Shown: piece by piece, positions 1-7,950 of the stretch
Layout: every line of letters starts with the position of its first letter
Position numbering within the stretch: position 1 is the stretch's first letter
Source: Lentisphaerota bacterium
GTDB lineage: Bacteria; Verrucomicrobiota; Kiritimatiellia; UBA8416; JAFGIZ01
Assembly (NCBI GenBank): GCA_016929365.1
Contig: JAFGIZ010000049.1
Coordinates: forward strand, 1-31,100
DNA: 31,100 nucleotides
Direction of reading: 5' to 3'
The notes under the pieces: generated by a model
What the model was told of the DNA's origin: nothing
Seen by the model: the letters and a program-made list of their open reading frames with translations, nothing else
Database searches by the model: none
Program-made: the position numbers and the translations under genes

Positions 1-564
1 CTCGCGGGCATCGCCGGCGCCGTGGTCGGCGGCGTACTCCGCGCGGTGTCGGGGAAGGCATCGCCGCTGCGGCCGCCGGGGGCTGCGGACGAGGGGCGTT
101 TCGCGGCGCTGTGCGTGCGGTGCGGCAATTGCCTGCGGGCCTGTCCGCAGGCGATTCTCTATCCGGACACGGGCGCCGCGGGGATCACCGGCCTGGGTGC
201 GCCGGTGGTGCGCATCGGGCCGGGCTACTGCGACGAATGGTGCCGGGCCTGTGCGCAGGTCTGTCCGACGGGAGCCCTGGAACGGCTGTCCCTGCCGGAG
301 AAACAACGGGTGGCGCTGGGCGCCGCCGAGGTGGCGCGAGGCGACTGCATTGCCTGGAGCCGGGGCGCGTATTGCATGGTATGCGATGAGTTCTGTCCGT
401 ACGGGGCGATCCGGAGTGTGAAGCACAACGGGGTCAATTGCCCCGACGTCGATCCCGAGCGCTGCCGCGGGTGCGGCCTGTGCCAGACGGTCTGTCCGGC
501 GCCCCGGACGGCCATTATCGTGAAGCCGCGGCCGCAGCGGAAACTGGCGCCGGTCGAAATCTGA
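1..564 (+). CDS. NapG/MauM-type polyferredoxin, 5' end cut by window edge
   Basis: The reading frame is open from base 1, so the gene begins upstream; a GTG at 22 is probably internal. The first visible residues (LAGIAGAVVGGVLRAV) look like the hydrophobic end of a signal or anchor segment. They are followed by the 'PLRPPGA..EGRFAALCVRCGNCLRACP' block typical of NapG/MauM-like periplasmic ferredoxins. Four cysteine clusters are visible: CVRCGNCLRACP, CDEWCRACAQVCP, CIAWSRGAYCMVCDEFCP and CRGCGLCQTVCP. This predicts four [4Fe-4S] centres and a role as an electron carrier, probably exported and working with a NapH-like membrane protein encoded upstream. The terminal reductase is not visible, so the pathway is unknown. 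The MFS gene follows 19 bp downstream on the same strand. Confidence 0.85.
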   Translation, partial: LAGIAGAVVGGVLRAVSGKASPLRPPGAADEGRFAALCVRCGNCLRACPQAILYPDTGAAGITGLGAPVVRIGPGYCDEWCRACAQVCPTGALERLSLPEKQRVALGAAEVARGDCIAWSRGAYCMVCDEFCPYGAIRSVKHNGVNCPDVDPERCRGCGLCQTVCPAPRTAIIVKPRPQRKLAPVEI

Positions 565-583
565 TGCCGGAAAGAAGCGAGCC

Positions 584-1816
584 ATGCGAAAACCGCATTA
601 TGCGTGGGTGGTGGCGGTAACGGCGCTGGCCGCGGTTTTCGCCGCCCTGGGGGTCGCCCGCTTCGGTTATACGCTCGTCCTGCCGTCGATGCAGGCGGGC
701 CTGGGCATGGACAACACGCAGGCCGGCATCCTGGCCACGGCCAACCTGGCGGGCTACCTGGCGCTGGCCGCGGCGGGCGGGGCTTTGGCAAGCCGCTACG
801 GGCCGCGCCTGGTGCTGACAGCGGGGCTTCTGGTTGCGGCCGTCGGGATGATTTTTACCGGTCTGGCGGACGGGTTTCGTACGGCGGCGGTCTGGCGCGC
901 CGTGACCGGCCTGGGCAGCGGTGCGGCGAACATGTCGGCGATGGGGCTTTTCGCGGCCTGGTTCGGCCGCCGGCACCGGGGACGGGCGGCCGGAATCGGC
1001 GTCGCCGGGTCGTCGGTGGCGCTGATCGTCCTGGGGCCGTTGGTTCCCGGTCTGCTCAACGCTGTTCCGGAACACGGCTGGCGCGTGTGCTGGTTTGTGT
1101 ACGCCGGCATGGCGGGCCTGCTGGCGGCGGCCGGCTACCTGTTGGTGCGCAACCGGCCGGCGGACATGGGCCTGGCTGCGTACGGCGGAACGGAGGCGCC
1201 CGGGGAACCGGGCGCCGGCCAGCTTGCCTGGGGCCGTGTGTACCGGTCGGGACGGGTCTGGCACCTGGGGTGCACGTACGCGGCGTTCGGCTTTTCGTAC
1301 ATCATCTTCATGACGTTTTTCGCCAAGCACCTGATCATGGCGGGCGGCTACACGAAAGCCGCCGCCGGCCGTCTGTTCATGATCGTCGGGTGGTGCAGCT
1401 TATGTTGCGGCCTGATCTGGGGCTTTGTGTCCGACCGGATCGGCCGTAAATGGGCGCTGGCGATCGTGTACGCGATTCAGGCCGCGGCCTTTGCGTGTTT
1501 CGGGTTATGGATCGCCCCCACCGGTTTCCTGATGGCGGCGGTGCTGTTCGGGCTGACCGCCTGGAGCATACCGGCCATCATGGCGGCGGCATGCGGCGAC
1601 CTGCTGGGCGGGCGGATGGCGCCCGCGGCGCTGGGGTTCATTACACTGTTCTTTGGGCTGGGCCAGGCGGCGGGTCCGGCGGTAGCCGGGGCCATGGCGG
1701 ATGCGGCCGGATCGTTCGCGCCCGCGTTGCTCCTCGCCGCGGGCGTCGCCCTGCTGGGCGCCGCGGGCGCGGCAAGCCTGGCGCCGCACGGAAGCCAAGG
1801 GGACGGGCCGGCATGA
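584..1816 (+). CDS. MFS transporter, YbfB/YjiJ-like
   Basis: A 410-residue, very hydrophobic protein of the length expected for a 12-helix major facilitator permease. The N-terminal block 'ARFGYTLVLPSMQAGLGM' followed by 'TQAGILATANLAGYL' is characteristic of the YjiJ/YbfB-like MFS family. The loop 'GFVSDRIGRKWAL' near residue 285 is the usual MFS motif A repeated in the second half. The substrate cannot be read from sequence; the family is poorly characterised. The start ATG has only a weak AAAGAAG-type ribosome site. The stop overlaps the sixA start by 4 bp (ATGA), so the two are probably co-translated. Confidence 0.88.
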   Translation: MRKPHYAWVVAVTALAAVFAALGVARFGYTLVLPSMQAGLGMDNTQAGILATANLAGYLALAAAGGALASRYGPRLVLTAGLLVAAVGMIFTGLADGFRTAAVWRAVTGLGSGAANMSAMGLFAAWFGRRHRGRAAGIGVAGSSVALIVLGPLVPGLLNAVPEHGWRVCWFVYAGMAGLLAAAGYLLVRNRPADMGLAAYGGTEAPGEPGAGQLAWGRVYRSGRVWHLGCTYAAFGFSYIIFMTFFAKHLIMAGGYTKAAAGRLFMIVGWCSLCCGLIWGFVSDRIGRKWALAIVYAIQAAAFACFGLWIAPTGFLMAAVLFGLTAWSIPAIMAAACGDLLGGRMAPAALGFITLFFGLGQAAGPAVAGAMADAAGSFAPALLLAAGVALLGAAGAASLAPHGSQGDGPA

Positions 1817-2322
1817 AGACGCTGATCCTGGTGCGGCACGCGAAATCAAGCTGGAAAGAACCGGCGCAGCCGGACCGGGAACGGCCGCTCAATGCGCGCG
1901 GCCGGCGGGATGCCCCGGAAATGGGCCGGCGCCTCGCGCAGCGCGGCCTGAACCCGGACAGGCTGATCAGCAGCCCGGCGGTGCGCGCGTGGGTGACGGC
2001 GCAAACCGTGGCCGGGGCGCTCGGCTACAACCCCGCGGCGATCCATGCGGAGGAGGCGCTGTACGGGGCCGGCCTGGACACCTGGCTGGACATGCTGCGA
2101 AGGCTGAACGACGCCTGGAGCACGGTCATGTTATTCGGCCATAATCCCGGGTTGACCGAGGCGGCAAGACGGCTGTCGGGGCGCCCCATCGAGAATGTGC
2201 CGACCTGCGGTGTGGTGATGCTGCGTTACGAGACGGCGCACTGGCGGGACGCGGCCGGCGGTCTGCAGCCGACGGAAGTCATCCTGGACACCCCGAAACG
2301 GCCTGCGCCTTATTCGCGGTAG
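1813..2322 (+). CDS. sixA: SixA-type phosphohistidine phosphatase
   Basis: A 169-residue histidine phosphatase (phosphoglycerate-mutase-like fold). The N-terminus 'KTLILVRHAKSSW' has the catalytic RHA motif (His9), followed by 'RPLNARGRRDAPEMGRRLAQRG' and 'PDRLISSPAVRAWVTAQ', the standard SixA blocks. The second catalytic histidine is in 'VMLFGHNPGLTEAARRL'. In E. coli, SixA removes phosphate from phosphohistidine on Hpt/PTS proteins; here the target is unknown. The ATG overlaps the MFS stop, and AAGGGG lies upstream inside the MFS gene. The 3' end overlaps the convergent PEP-synthase-like gene by 13 bp. Confidence 0.9.
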   Translation: MKTLILVRHAKSSWKEPAQPDRERPLNARGRRDAPEMGRRLAQRGLNPDRLISSPAVRAWVTAQTVAGALGYNPAAIHAEEALYGAGLDTWLDMLRRLNDAWSTVMLFGHNPGLTEAARRLSGRPIENVPTCGVVMLRYETAHWRDAAGGLQPTEVILDTPKRPAPYSR

Positions 2323-4928
2323 CAGATGACGCGGTGCGCCAGCGTGTTGGCGTTCAGGATCACGCGCCGTTTGTCCGGCAGGGCCGAAAGGTCGAGAACC
2401 CGCAACGCGTGCGCGGCCGGTTCCGGGTCGCCCAGCAGGGCGTCCCGGCGGTCAGGCGCCGGATCTTCCAGGAATGCCCGGTTCAGGACGTGTCCCGCGC
2501 GCTCGGGAAACAGGGCGACGTAGAGCATGTCGTTCTCGACCATCTCGTTGAAGAAATGCGTTCCCAGCGAGACGTCGGGCACGAGATTTTCGTTCATGGC
2601 GACGATCTCGCAGAGAATGGAGGCGCGGTTAATGTCAAGGAACGTCACCGGTACGCCCAGCGAGGGCGTTGTCGTGCCCCAGCGGCCCGGCCCGATCAGC
2701 ATGATCCGGCCCGATTCCAGCGCCGGGAGGCGGGTCAATTCGCCGATCAGGCGGGCGACGGTATACCGGTCGCCTTCGGCCATGTTCCCGTACACCGCGG
2801 GTACGACGTAGATCACCCAGTCCAGCGGGGTGACCCGGCTGCGGCCGATGACGGCGCCGTAGGATTCCAAGATCCGGTCCGCGTCCGCGATGCCGGCCGG
2901 GGGTTCCGTGATCGCCCCCGGGCCCTGGATCTGCAGGGGGCGGCATTGCACGAGGTTGATCCGGTAGGTCTCGGCGTTGACGAAATTGAGCGTGAACTCG
3001 ATGTCGACAGGGCAGCCGTAGGCCTTTTCGATGGTGTCGAGCATCGCGGCCATATCCGCGACGTAATCCGTTTGCGTCAACAGTTTGTCGAACGTCAGGA
3101 CCCAGGGAAACGCCGCGGCCTGTCCCCGGCGCGCCTGCTCGCGCTCGAGCTTGCGGTCACGCGACGCGTACATCGCGACGGGAAGGTTGGGGCTGCGGTC
3201 AACGATTTCCTCGAACGGATAGGATGTCAATTGGTTCGCCTCGAGGTCGAGAACGTCCACGCGGCGCTGCGCGTATTGGCGGACCTCGTCGAAATCGGCT
3301 TCCGGCCGGCGCTGGGGCTCGTTCAGGGCCACAATGCGGGTATAATCGTCGTCCGACCGGTTGACCGCCCGGGTGCCGACGCCGAAGACGAGACGCACCA
3401 TGCCCGCCTTCGAGTCAATGCTCTCGTGCCAGACGTAGGGATTGAACGACAGGCCGACGCCGGCAGCCTGGGGGTAGAACAGGTTGCCGTACGTGGTGCC
3501 GGAGACGCGTTGAATCAGCAGGGCCATCTGTTCGTCGTTGCCGAGCAGGCCGCGCTGGGTGCGGTAGGCGAGGGCTTCTTCGCACATCGTGCTGGCGTAG
3601 ACGGTCCGCACCGCCGAAAGAAAGTCCTCGAGCCGCTTGTAGGGCCCCCCCTGGTTTGCACAGAAGACGCTTTCGTACTTGCCCGCGAACGCGTTGGAAA
3701 AGTTGTCTTCCAGCAGGCTGCTGGAACGCACAATGATGGGCGACTGGCCGAAATAATCGAGCATATCGGCAAATTGCCGCGAGATATATTCGGGGAAATC
3801 GCCGGCCAGCAGGCGCCGCCGCGCGGTTTCGGCCTGGTAGTTATCGGCCTCGTGCGGGGCGGACTTATGTTCGTGCACCATCCACCAGCATCCGTTCTGG
3901 ACCAGGTAGGTGTAGAAGACATCGGCCCCGACAAAGAACGAGTCGTGCGCTTCCAGCGTGGTCGCCCAGCGGGGATCGGTCCGGGTCAGGATGGCGCGCG
4001 AGAGGAGCATGCCCACGGACTTCCCCCCGATCAACCCGGTGCCGATCATGCGTTTCCGGATTTTGAGGATATCGCGCAACGTGAAATACTGCTCGGCCAG
4101 CTCCAGGATGTGTTCATCGTGCGAGAGCAGCATGCGCAACAGTTTGCGGAAAGCGGTCTGCGCTTCCTCCCGGCGGTCCAGGCCGCGGTCGAGATCCTGC
4201 TGGATACTTTCCGCTTCGCTGAAGGTGCGGCTCCAGTAGCCACGTACGTGGCTGGCGGCGTCGTGGCGCGACCAGGGCACCCCGTCCAGGACTTCGCTGA
4301 TAATGTAGCTTTCGTTGACGGGTACGAACGCCTCGCCCTCGCGGCGGTGGAGCATGTACATGCTGACGGAGTGGCGGTGCTGCACCTTGATGGGATGGAT
4401 ATACAGCCGGCCGCCGTGATGGTAGGCGTCGATCAGGATCTGGGTCGTGTTGGCGATAGGTTGCGTGGCGTGAAACGAATGGCGGTCGCGGAGAACGGCG
4501 AAGTAGGCGATAGCCGCGTGGTCGTAGAGATACGGACAGGTCAGCATGAAGAAGTTGCCCAACATCCGGTCGCTGCACCAGTCGGCGGCCAGCTCGGAGA
4601 GACAATCGAATAAAAAAAGGCTGCCGCGGCCGACGTTGTTGATCGTGGCATGGATCTCGTCCAGGAACGGCTCGAACCCTCTTTCGGGATGCAGCGTGCG
4701 GATGTCGGCGCCGTCTTCCGCTGCCAGGAGCGGCGGATGTTCGGCAAAGCGGAAGTATACCAGGTGCAGGCGCTGTTCCCGGGCAAAGGCGCAGTAGGGT
4801 TCGACGAAAGGCAGGTAGTCGTCGATCGAATCGATCTGCCAGACGATATTGTCGCCGGGCATCAGGCCGCGCAGGACGCGGTCGAGTCCCGACAGGCCGG
4901 TGCTCAGTTGCGTGCGTATTTTCGCCAC
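2310..4928 (-). CDS. KaiC-like / PEP-synthase N-domain fusion protein
   Basis: An 872-residue protein from a GTG start preceded by GGGAG at 7 bp. An upstream in-frame ATG at 4982 falls inside a strong hairpin and is less likely. Residues 1-230 resemble a KaiC/RecA-type domain ('TQLSTGLSGLDRVLRGLMPGD'), but the Walker A Gly-Lys-Thr is absent. The middle carries the PEP synthase/PPDK ATP-grasp blocks: 'GLIGGKSVGM', 'IIVRSSSLLEDNFSNAFAGKYE', 'LLIQRVSG' and 'YRINLVQCRPLQ'. There is no phospho-His swivelling motif (GG-T-x-H) and no PEP-binding barrel. The last 200 residues instead hold 'LIGPGRWG' (746-751) and 'GTHFFNEMV', a tail I recall from PEP-synthase-like proteins of unknown function. It is therefore probably not a PEP synthase, but perhaps a phosphotransfer or nucleotide-binding regulator. 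It lies downstream of gdhA on the same strand. Confidence 0.82.
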   Translation of the reverse strand: MAKIRTQLSTGLSGLDRVLRGLMPGDNIVWQIDSIDDYLPFVEPYCAFAREQRLHLVYFRFAEHPPLLAAEDGADIRTLHPERGFEPFLDEIHATINNVGRGSLFLFDCLSELAADWCSDRMLGNFFMLTCPYLYDHAAIAYFAVLRDRHSFHATQPIANTTQILIDAYHHGGRLYIHPIKVQHRHSVSMYMLHRREGEAFVPVNESYIISEVLDGVPWSRHDAASHVRGYWSRTFSEAESIQQDLDRGLDRREEAQTAFRKLLRMLLSHDEHILELAEQYFTLRDILKIRKRMIGTGLIGGKSVGMLLSRAILTRTDPRWATTLEAHDSFFVGADVFYTYLVQNGCWWMVHEHKSAPHEADNYQAETARRRLLAGDFPEYISRQFADMLDYFGQSPIIVRSSSLLEDNFSNAFAGKYESVFCANQGGPYKRLEDFLSAVRTVYASTMCEEALAYRTQRGLLGNDEQMALLIQRVSGTTYGNLFYPQAAGVGLSFNPYVWHESIDSKAGMVRLVFGVGTRAVNRSDDDYTRIVALNEPQRRPEADFDEVRQYAQRRVDVLDLEANQLTSYPFEEIVDRSPNLPVAMYASRDRKLEREQARRGQAAAFPWVLTFDKLLTQTDYVADMAAMLDTIEKAYGCPVDIEFTLNFVNAETYRINLVQCRPLQIQGPGAITEPPAGIADADRILESYGAVIGRSRVTPLDWVIYVVPAVYGNMAEGDRYTVARLIGELTRLPALESGRIMLIGPGRWGTTTPSLGVPVTFLDINRASILCEIVAMNENLVPDVSLGTHFFNEMVENDMLYVALFPERAGHVLNRAFLEDPAPDRRDALLGDPEPAAHALRVLDLSALPDKRRVILNANTLAHRVICYRE

Positions 4929-4980
4929 AGGCCCGCTCCCGCTACGGCCTTTCCCATGCAGGCTCCCGCTACGCCGGCAC

Positions 4981-5014
4981 ACCCGGCCGGCGCGAGGCCC
5001 GCGCCCGGCCGGGT
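4981..5014 (-). terminator. strong GC hairpin after gdhA
   Basis: Inverted repeat ACCCGGCCGG...CCGGCCGGGT (10 bp, perfect), extended by CGCG/CGCG around a 5-base loop with one bulged C. It starts 8 bp past the gdhA stop. No T-run follows on the minus strand, so it may be an intrinsic-like terminator, an mRNA 3' stabiliser, or an attenuator limiting read-through into the next gene. Confidence 0.5.
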
Positions 5015-5021
5015 CCGGCGG

Positions 5022-6359
5022 CTAGACCAGGCCCTGATCCAGCATCGCGTCGGCGACCTTGATGAATCCGGCGATATTGGCGCCGGCCACCAGGTTGCCC
5101 GGTTGTCCGTATTCCGCCGCCGTGTCGAAGCACTGGCGGTGAATATTGATCATAATGTCATGCAGGCGGCGGTCGACTTCCTCCCGCGGCCAGCTGAGGT
5201 GGGCGGAGTTTTGCGCCATTTCCAGGCCCGAGGTGGCCACCCCGCCCGCGTTGGCGGCCTTGCCGGGGCCGTAGAGCATGCCGGCGTCGAGGAAACGATG
5301 CACGGCTTCGGGCGCGCTGGGCATGTTGGCGCCTTCGCTGACGAGCCCGCAGCCGTTCTTAAGGAGCGTCCCGGCGTCTTCGCCGCTGATCTCGTTCTGG
5401 GTGGCGCTGGGAAAAGCGCAGTCGCAGGGCACCCCCCAGGGGCGCCGGCCCTCGATGTATTCCGCCTTGAAGGTGTCCGCGTATTCCCGGATGCGCCCCC
5501 GGCGCACGTTCTTGAGTGTCATGACAAACGCCAGCTTCTCCGCGTCGATCCCGTTCTTGTCGTAGATCATACCGCCGGAATCCGACAGCGTGACCGGCTT
5601 GGCGCCGAGCTGCAGCAGCTTTTCGACGGTATACTGGGCCACATTGCCTGAACCGGAGACGGCACAGACTTTGCCTTCGAACGTCTCGCCGCGGGTCTTG
5701 AGCATTTCTTCGGCGAAATAGACCGCGCCGTATCCGGTGGCTTCGGGCCGGATCAGCGAGCCGCCCCAGTTCAGGCCCTTGCCTGTCAGCACCCCGGTGA
5801 ACTCGTTGCGAATCCGCTTGTACTGGCCGAAGAGATAGCCGATCTCGCGGCCGCCCACGCCGATGTCGCCGGCGGGCACGTCGGTGTCGGGCCCGATATG
5901 CCGGCACAGTTCGGTCATGAAGGATTGGCAGAAACGCATGACTTCGTTATCCGACTTGCCCTTGGGGTCGAAATCCGATCCGCCTTTGCCGCCGCCCATC
6001 GGCAGCGTGGTGAGGGCGTTCTTGAAGATCTGCTCGAAACCGAGGAACTTCAGGATGCTGAGGTTGACGCTGGGATGGAAGCGCAAGCCCCCCTTGTATG
6101 GGCCGATGGCGCTGCTGAATTCGATCCGGAACCCACGGTTGACCTGCGGCCGGCCCGAATCGTCCTGCCAGGGCACGCGAAACACGATTTGCCGTTCCGG
6201 CTCGACGAGCCGGTCCAGAATACGCTCCCGGGCATAGTCCTCGTTGCGTTCCATGACGGGACCGAGGGTCTCGAGTACCTCGTTGACGGCCTGGAGGAAT
6301 TCCGGTTCATTGGGATTGCGCCGGCGCACCCGGTCCCGGACCTGTTCTATTGCATTCAT
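5022..6359 (-). CDS. gdhA: glutamate dehydrogenase (NADP-type)
   Basis: A 445-residue hexameric-type glutamate dehydrogenase, the usual length for the family. It interconverts 2-oxoglutarate plus ammonia and glutamate in the cytoplasm. Clear blocks are 'GPYKGGLRFHPSVN', the catalytic-lysine region 'PMGGGKGGSDFDPKGKSD', 'DVPAGDIGVGGREIGYLFGQYK', 'TGKGLNWGGS' and the Rossmann segment 'VSGSGNVAQYTVEKLLQLG'. The pattern fits the NADP-dependent biosynthetic group (EC 1.4.1.4); cofactor choice is inferred from family similarity. AGGAG lies just upstream of the ATG. The PEP-synthase-like gene follows on the same strand after a strong hairpin. Confidence 0.96.
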   Translation of the reverse strand: MNAIEQVRDRVRRRNPNEPEFLQAVNEVLETLGPVMERNEDYARERILDRLVEPERQIVFRVPWQDDSGRPQVNRGFRIEFSSAIGPYKGGLRFHPSVNLSILKFLGFEQIFKNALTTLPMGGGKGGSDFDPKGKSDNEVMRFCQSFMTELCRHIGPDTDVPAGDIGVGGREIGYLFGQYKRIRNEFTGVLTGKGLNWGGSLIRPEATGYGAVYFAEEMLKTRGETFEGKVCAVSGSGNVAQYTVEKLLQLGAKPVTLSDSGGMIYDKNGIDAEKLAFVMTLKNVRRGRIREYADTFKAEYIEGRRPWGVPCDCAFPSATQNEISGEDAGTLLKNGCGLVSEGANMPSAPEAVHRFLDAGMLYGPGKAANAGGVATSGLEMAQNSAHLSWPREEVDRRLHDIMINIHRQCFDTAAEYGQPGNLVAGANIAGFIKVADAMLDQGLV

Positions 6360-6423
6360 CGTGCAACTCCTGTGCTATACTGTCGTTGTGCCGCGTTTCG
6401 TGTTTCTGCCGGAAAGATGCATA

Positions 6424-6452
6424 ACAGTAGCGAGAGAAGGGCGGCGGATCAA
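6424..6452 (-). promoter_or_regulatory. candidate gdhA sigma70 promoter
   Basis: On the minus strand, TTGATC (6452-6447), a 17-bp spacer and TACTGT (6429-6424). This would give a leader of about 60 nt ahead of the gdhA ATG at 6359. Spacing is ideal; box matches are moderate. Confidence 0.35.
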
Positions 6453-6466
6453 TGCCTAGTTTCAGT

Positions 6467-6512
6467 GGCAGGACGCGGGAGGCGCGCCGGAGTGTCCGGC
6501 TCCGTCCTGGCC
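6467..6512 (+). other. two-tier stem-loop in intergenic region
   Basis: Outer arms GGCAGGACG and CGTCCTGGCC pair with one bulge. Inside them is a perfect GCCGGA-gtg-TCCGGC hairpin (6486-6500). It sits in the 196-bp gap between divergent gdhA and the metalloenzyme gene, in what would be the metalloenzyme leader. It could be a structured 5' leader or a terminator; no known riboswitch class was recognised. Confidence 0.4.
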
Positions 6513-6524
6513 GTGTCGTTCCGG

Positions 6525-6544
6525 GTTGTTTAAAAATAAACGAC
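6525..6544. promoter_or_regulatory. AT-rich palindrome, possible operator
   Basis: GTTGTTTA-AAAA-TAAACGAC: 7 of 8 arm positions match and the eighth is a G-T pair. It is a striking AT-rich block in a very GC-rich window and ends 11 bp before the ATG at 6556. An operator or a translation-affecting hairpin are both possible. Confidence 0.35.
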
Positions 6545-6555
6545 CTGATGTTGTG

Positions 6556-7413
6556 ATGCGTATCCTGATGCTGTTTGTCGACGGGCTGGGGCTCGGGGTG
6601 GAGGATGCGGGGGTGAATCCGCTGCATTCCGGGGCGTGTCCCGCCCTGGACGCCCTGCTGCGGGAGCACGCCGTGCCGGCCGATGCCGGCCTCGGCGTGG
6701 CGGGGCCGGCGCAGAGCGCCACGGGCCAGACCGCCTTGCTCACGGGGGTCAACGCGCCGCGGCTGATGGGCCGGCATATCGAGGGGTTCCCGGGACCGAC
6801 CCTGGTCCGGGTGATCCGGGAACGGAACCTCTTCCGGCGCATCCTGGCCGCGGGCCGCCGCTGCACGTTTGCCAACGCGTATTACGTGGACGACGAGGCG
6901 GAGGTCCGGCGCGCACCGTTCCGCTCGGTGACGACCGTGGCCGCGCTGAGCGCCTTCGGGCGCGTACGCAAGAAAGACGCCCTGGCCCGCAACGCGGCTG
7001 TTTACCAGGACCTCACGCGGGAGAGCCTGGCGGCGCGGGGCTACCGCGGCCCGTGCGTGACGCCCGCCGAGGCGGCGGGCCACCTGGCGGCGCTGGCGGG
7101 CCGGCACGACATGACGCTGTTCGAATATTTCCAGACCGACCGCGCCGGACATCGCGCGGACGCGGCGGCGGCCCGGAACGTCCTGGCGGCGTTCGACGCG
7201 TTCCTGGAGCCGCTGCTCGAGCAGGCGGAACGCGGGGCGTTTACGCTGCTGCTGACGAGCGACCACGGCAACATCGAGGACCTTCGCGTACGCGGCCATA
7301 CGCGCAACCCCGTTCCCTTCGCGGCGCTGGGCGAGGGGGCCGCAGCCCTGCGGGGCCGGGTCGCGCGCCTGACGGACATCGCGGACCTCGTCGTGGAAAG
7401 CGCCGCTACTTGA
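6556..7413 (+). CDS. alkaline-phosphatase-superfamily metalloenzyme
   Basis: A 285-residue protein of the metalloenzyme superfamily that includes phosphopentomutase and cofactor-independent phosphoglycerate mutase. Metal and active-site motifs are visible: 'MLFVDGLGLG' (Asp9), 'QSATGQTALLTG' (Ser54/Thr56 nucleophile region), 'FEYFQTDRAGH', 'TSDHGNIED' and 'GHTRNPVP'. It is much shorter than iPGM (about 510 residues) or phosphopentomutase (about 400), so neither activity should be assumed; it may be a phosphatase or phosphomutase of unknown substrate. The ATG at 6556 is preferred over in-frame TTG 6526 and GTG 6553 because homology begins at 'MRILMLFVDG'. The 3' end overlaps the convergent isochorismatase gene by 8 bp. 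Confidence 0.85.
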   Translation: MRILMLFVDGLGLGVEDAGVNPLHSGACPALDALLREHAVPADAGLGVAGPAQSATGQTALLTGVNAPRLMGRHIEGFPGPTLVRVIRERNLFRRILAAGRRCTFANAYYVDDEAEVRRAPFRSVTTVAALSAFGRVRKKDALARNAAVYQDLTRESLAARGYRGPCVTPAEAAGHLAALAGRHDMTLFEYFQTDRAGHRADAAAARNVLAAFDAFLEPLLEQAERGAFTLLLTSDHGNIEDLRVRGHTRNPVPFAALGEGAAALRGRVARLTDIADLVVESAAT

Positions 7414-7945
7414 TGATCCGCAGCACGTCCCGGAACGCGGGATGCGCGGCCGTGCCCAGCAATTCGAGAAGCGCCATTTCGACGCTGGTCAGGCGGATGC
7501 CTTCCGCGCTCATCCGGTCCAGCGCAAGGGTCTTGTTCGCGCCGGCGCGGGACGAAACCGCGTCGGCGGCGACATGGACGGTGTAACCGCGGTCCCGCAG
7601 GTCCAGTGCAGACTGGTAGACACAGACGTGCGTTTCGATCCCGGCAATCAGGACGTGCCGGCGGCCGGCGCGTTCCACGGCGGCCAGGCAGGCCGGTTCG
7701 CCGCCGCAGCCGAAACTCATCTTGGGAATGGGCGCCAGGCCTTCCAGGCGCCCGGCCAGCTCGGGCACCGTGGGTCCCATTTTCTCGGGGTTCTGCTCCA
7801 GCCAGACAATCGGGATATCGAGGGCCCGGACCCCGTCAATCAGGCGCCCCAGGTTGTCGAACAGGATGTCCCGGTCGTGCATCAGCCGGGCAAGCTTGCC
7901 CTGCACGTCGACAAAGAGGAGCAACGTATCGGAGACGTTGAGCAA
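7406..7945 (-). CDS. isochorismatase-family cysteine hydrolase
   Basis: A 179-residue YcaC-like member of the isochorismatase superfamily. The catalytic triad is visible as Asp13 ('LLFVDVQGKL'), Lys75 ('PIPKMSFGC') and Cys108 ('GIETHVCVYQSALDL'). Family members hydrolyse amides or vinyl ethers; the substrate cannot be told here. The start is a TTG with AAGGA about 10 bp upstream, overlapping the end of the preceding dehydrogenase gene. The gap to that gene is only 5 bp, so they form a two-gene operon. Confidence 0.87.
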   Translation of the reverse strand: MLNVSDTLLLFVDVQGKLARLMHDRDILFDNLGRLIDGVRALDIPIVWLEQNPEKMGPTVPELAGRLEGLAPIPKMSFGCGGEPACLAAVERAGRRHVLIAGIETHVCVYQSALDLRDRGYTVHVAADAVSSRAGANKTLALDRMSAEGIRLTSVEMALLELLGTAAHPAFRDVLRIIK

Positions 7946-7950
7946 GCCGT

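Noticed and set aside
2334..4613. 759-codon plus-strand frame antisense to the PEP-synthase-like gene
   Set aside because: It is a mirror frame of a gene with clear motifs, and its product has no recognisable domain.
4929..4982. ATG start at 4982 for the PEP-synthase-like gene
   Set aside because: It lies inside the post-gdhA hairpin and adds a low-complexity Arg/Gly/Ser stretch. GTG 4928 has a proper GGGAG site and begins where the domain resemblance begins.
6556..7413. Calling the metalloenzyme a phosphoglycerate mutase or phosphopentomutase
   Set aside because: It is too short (285 residues) for either enzyme; only the superfamily metal motifs are supported.
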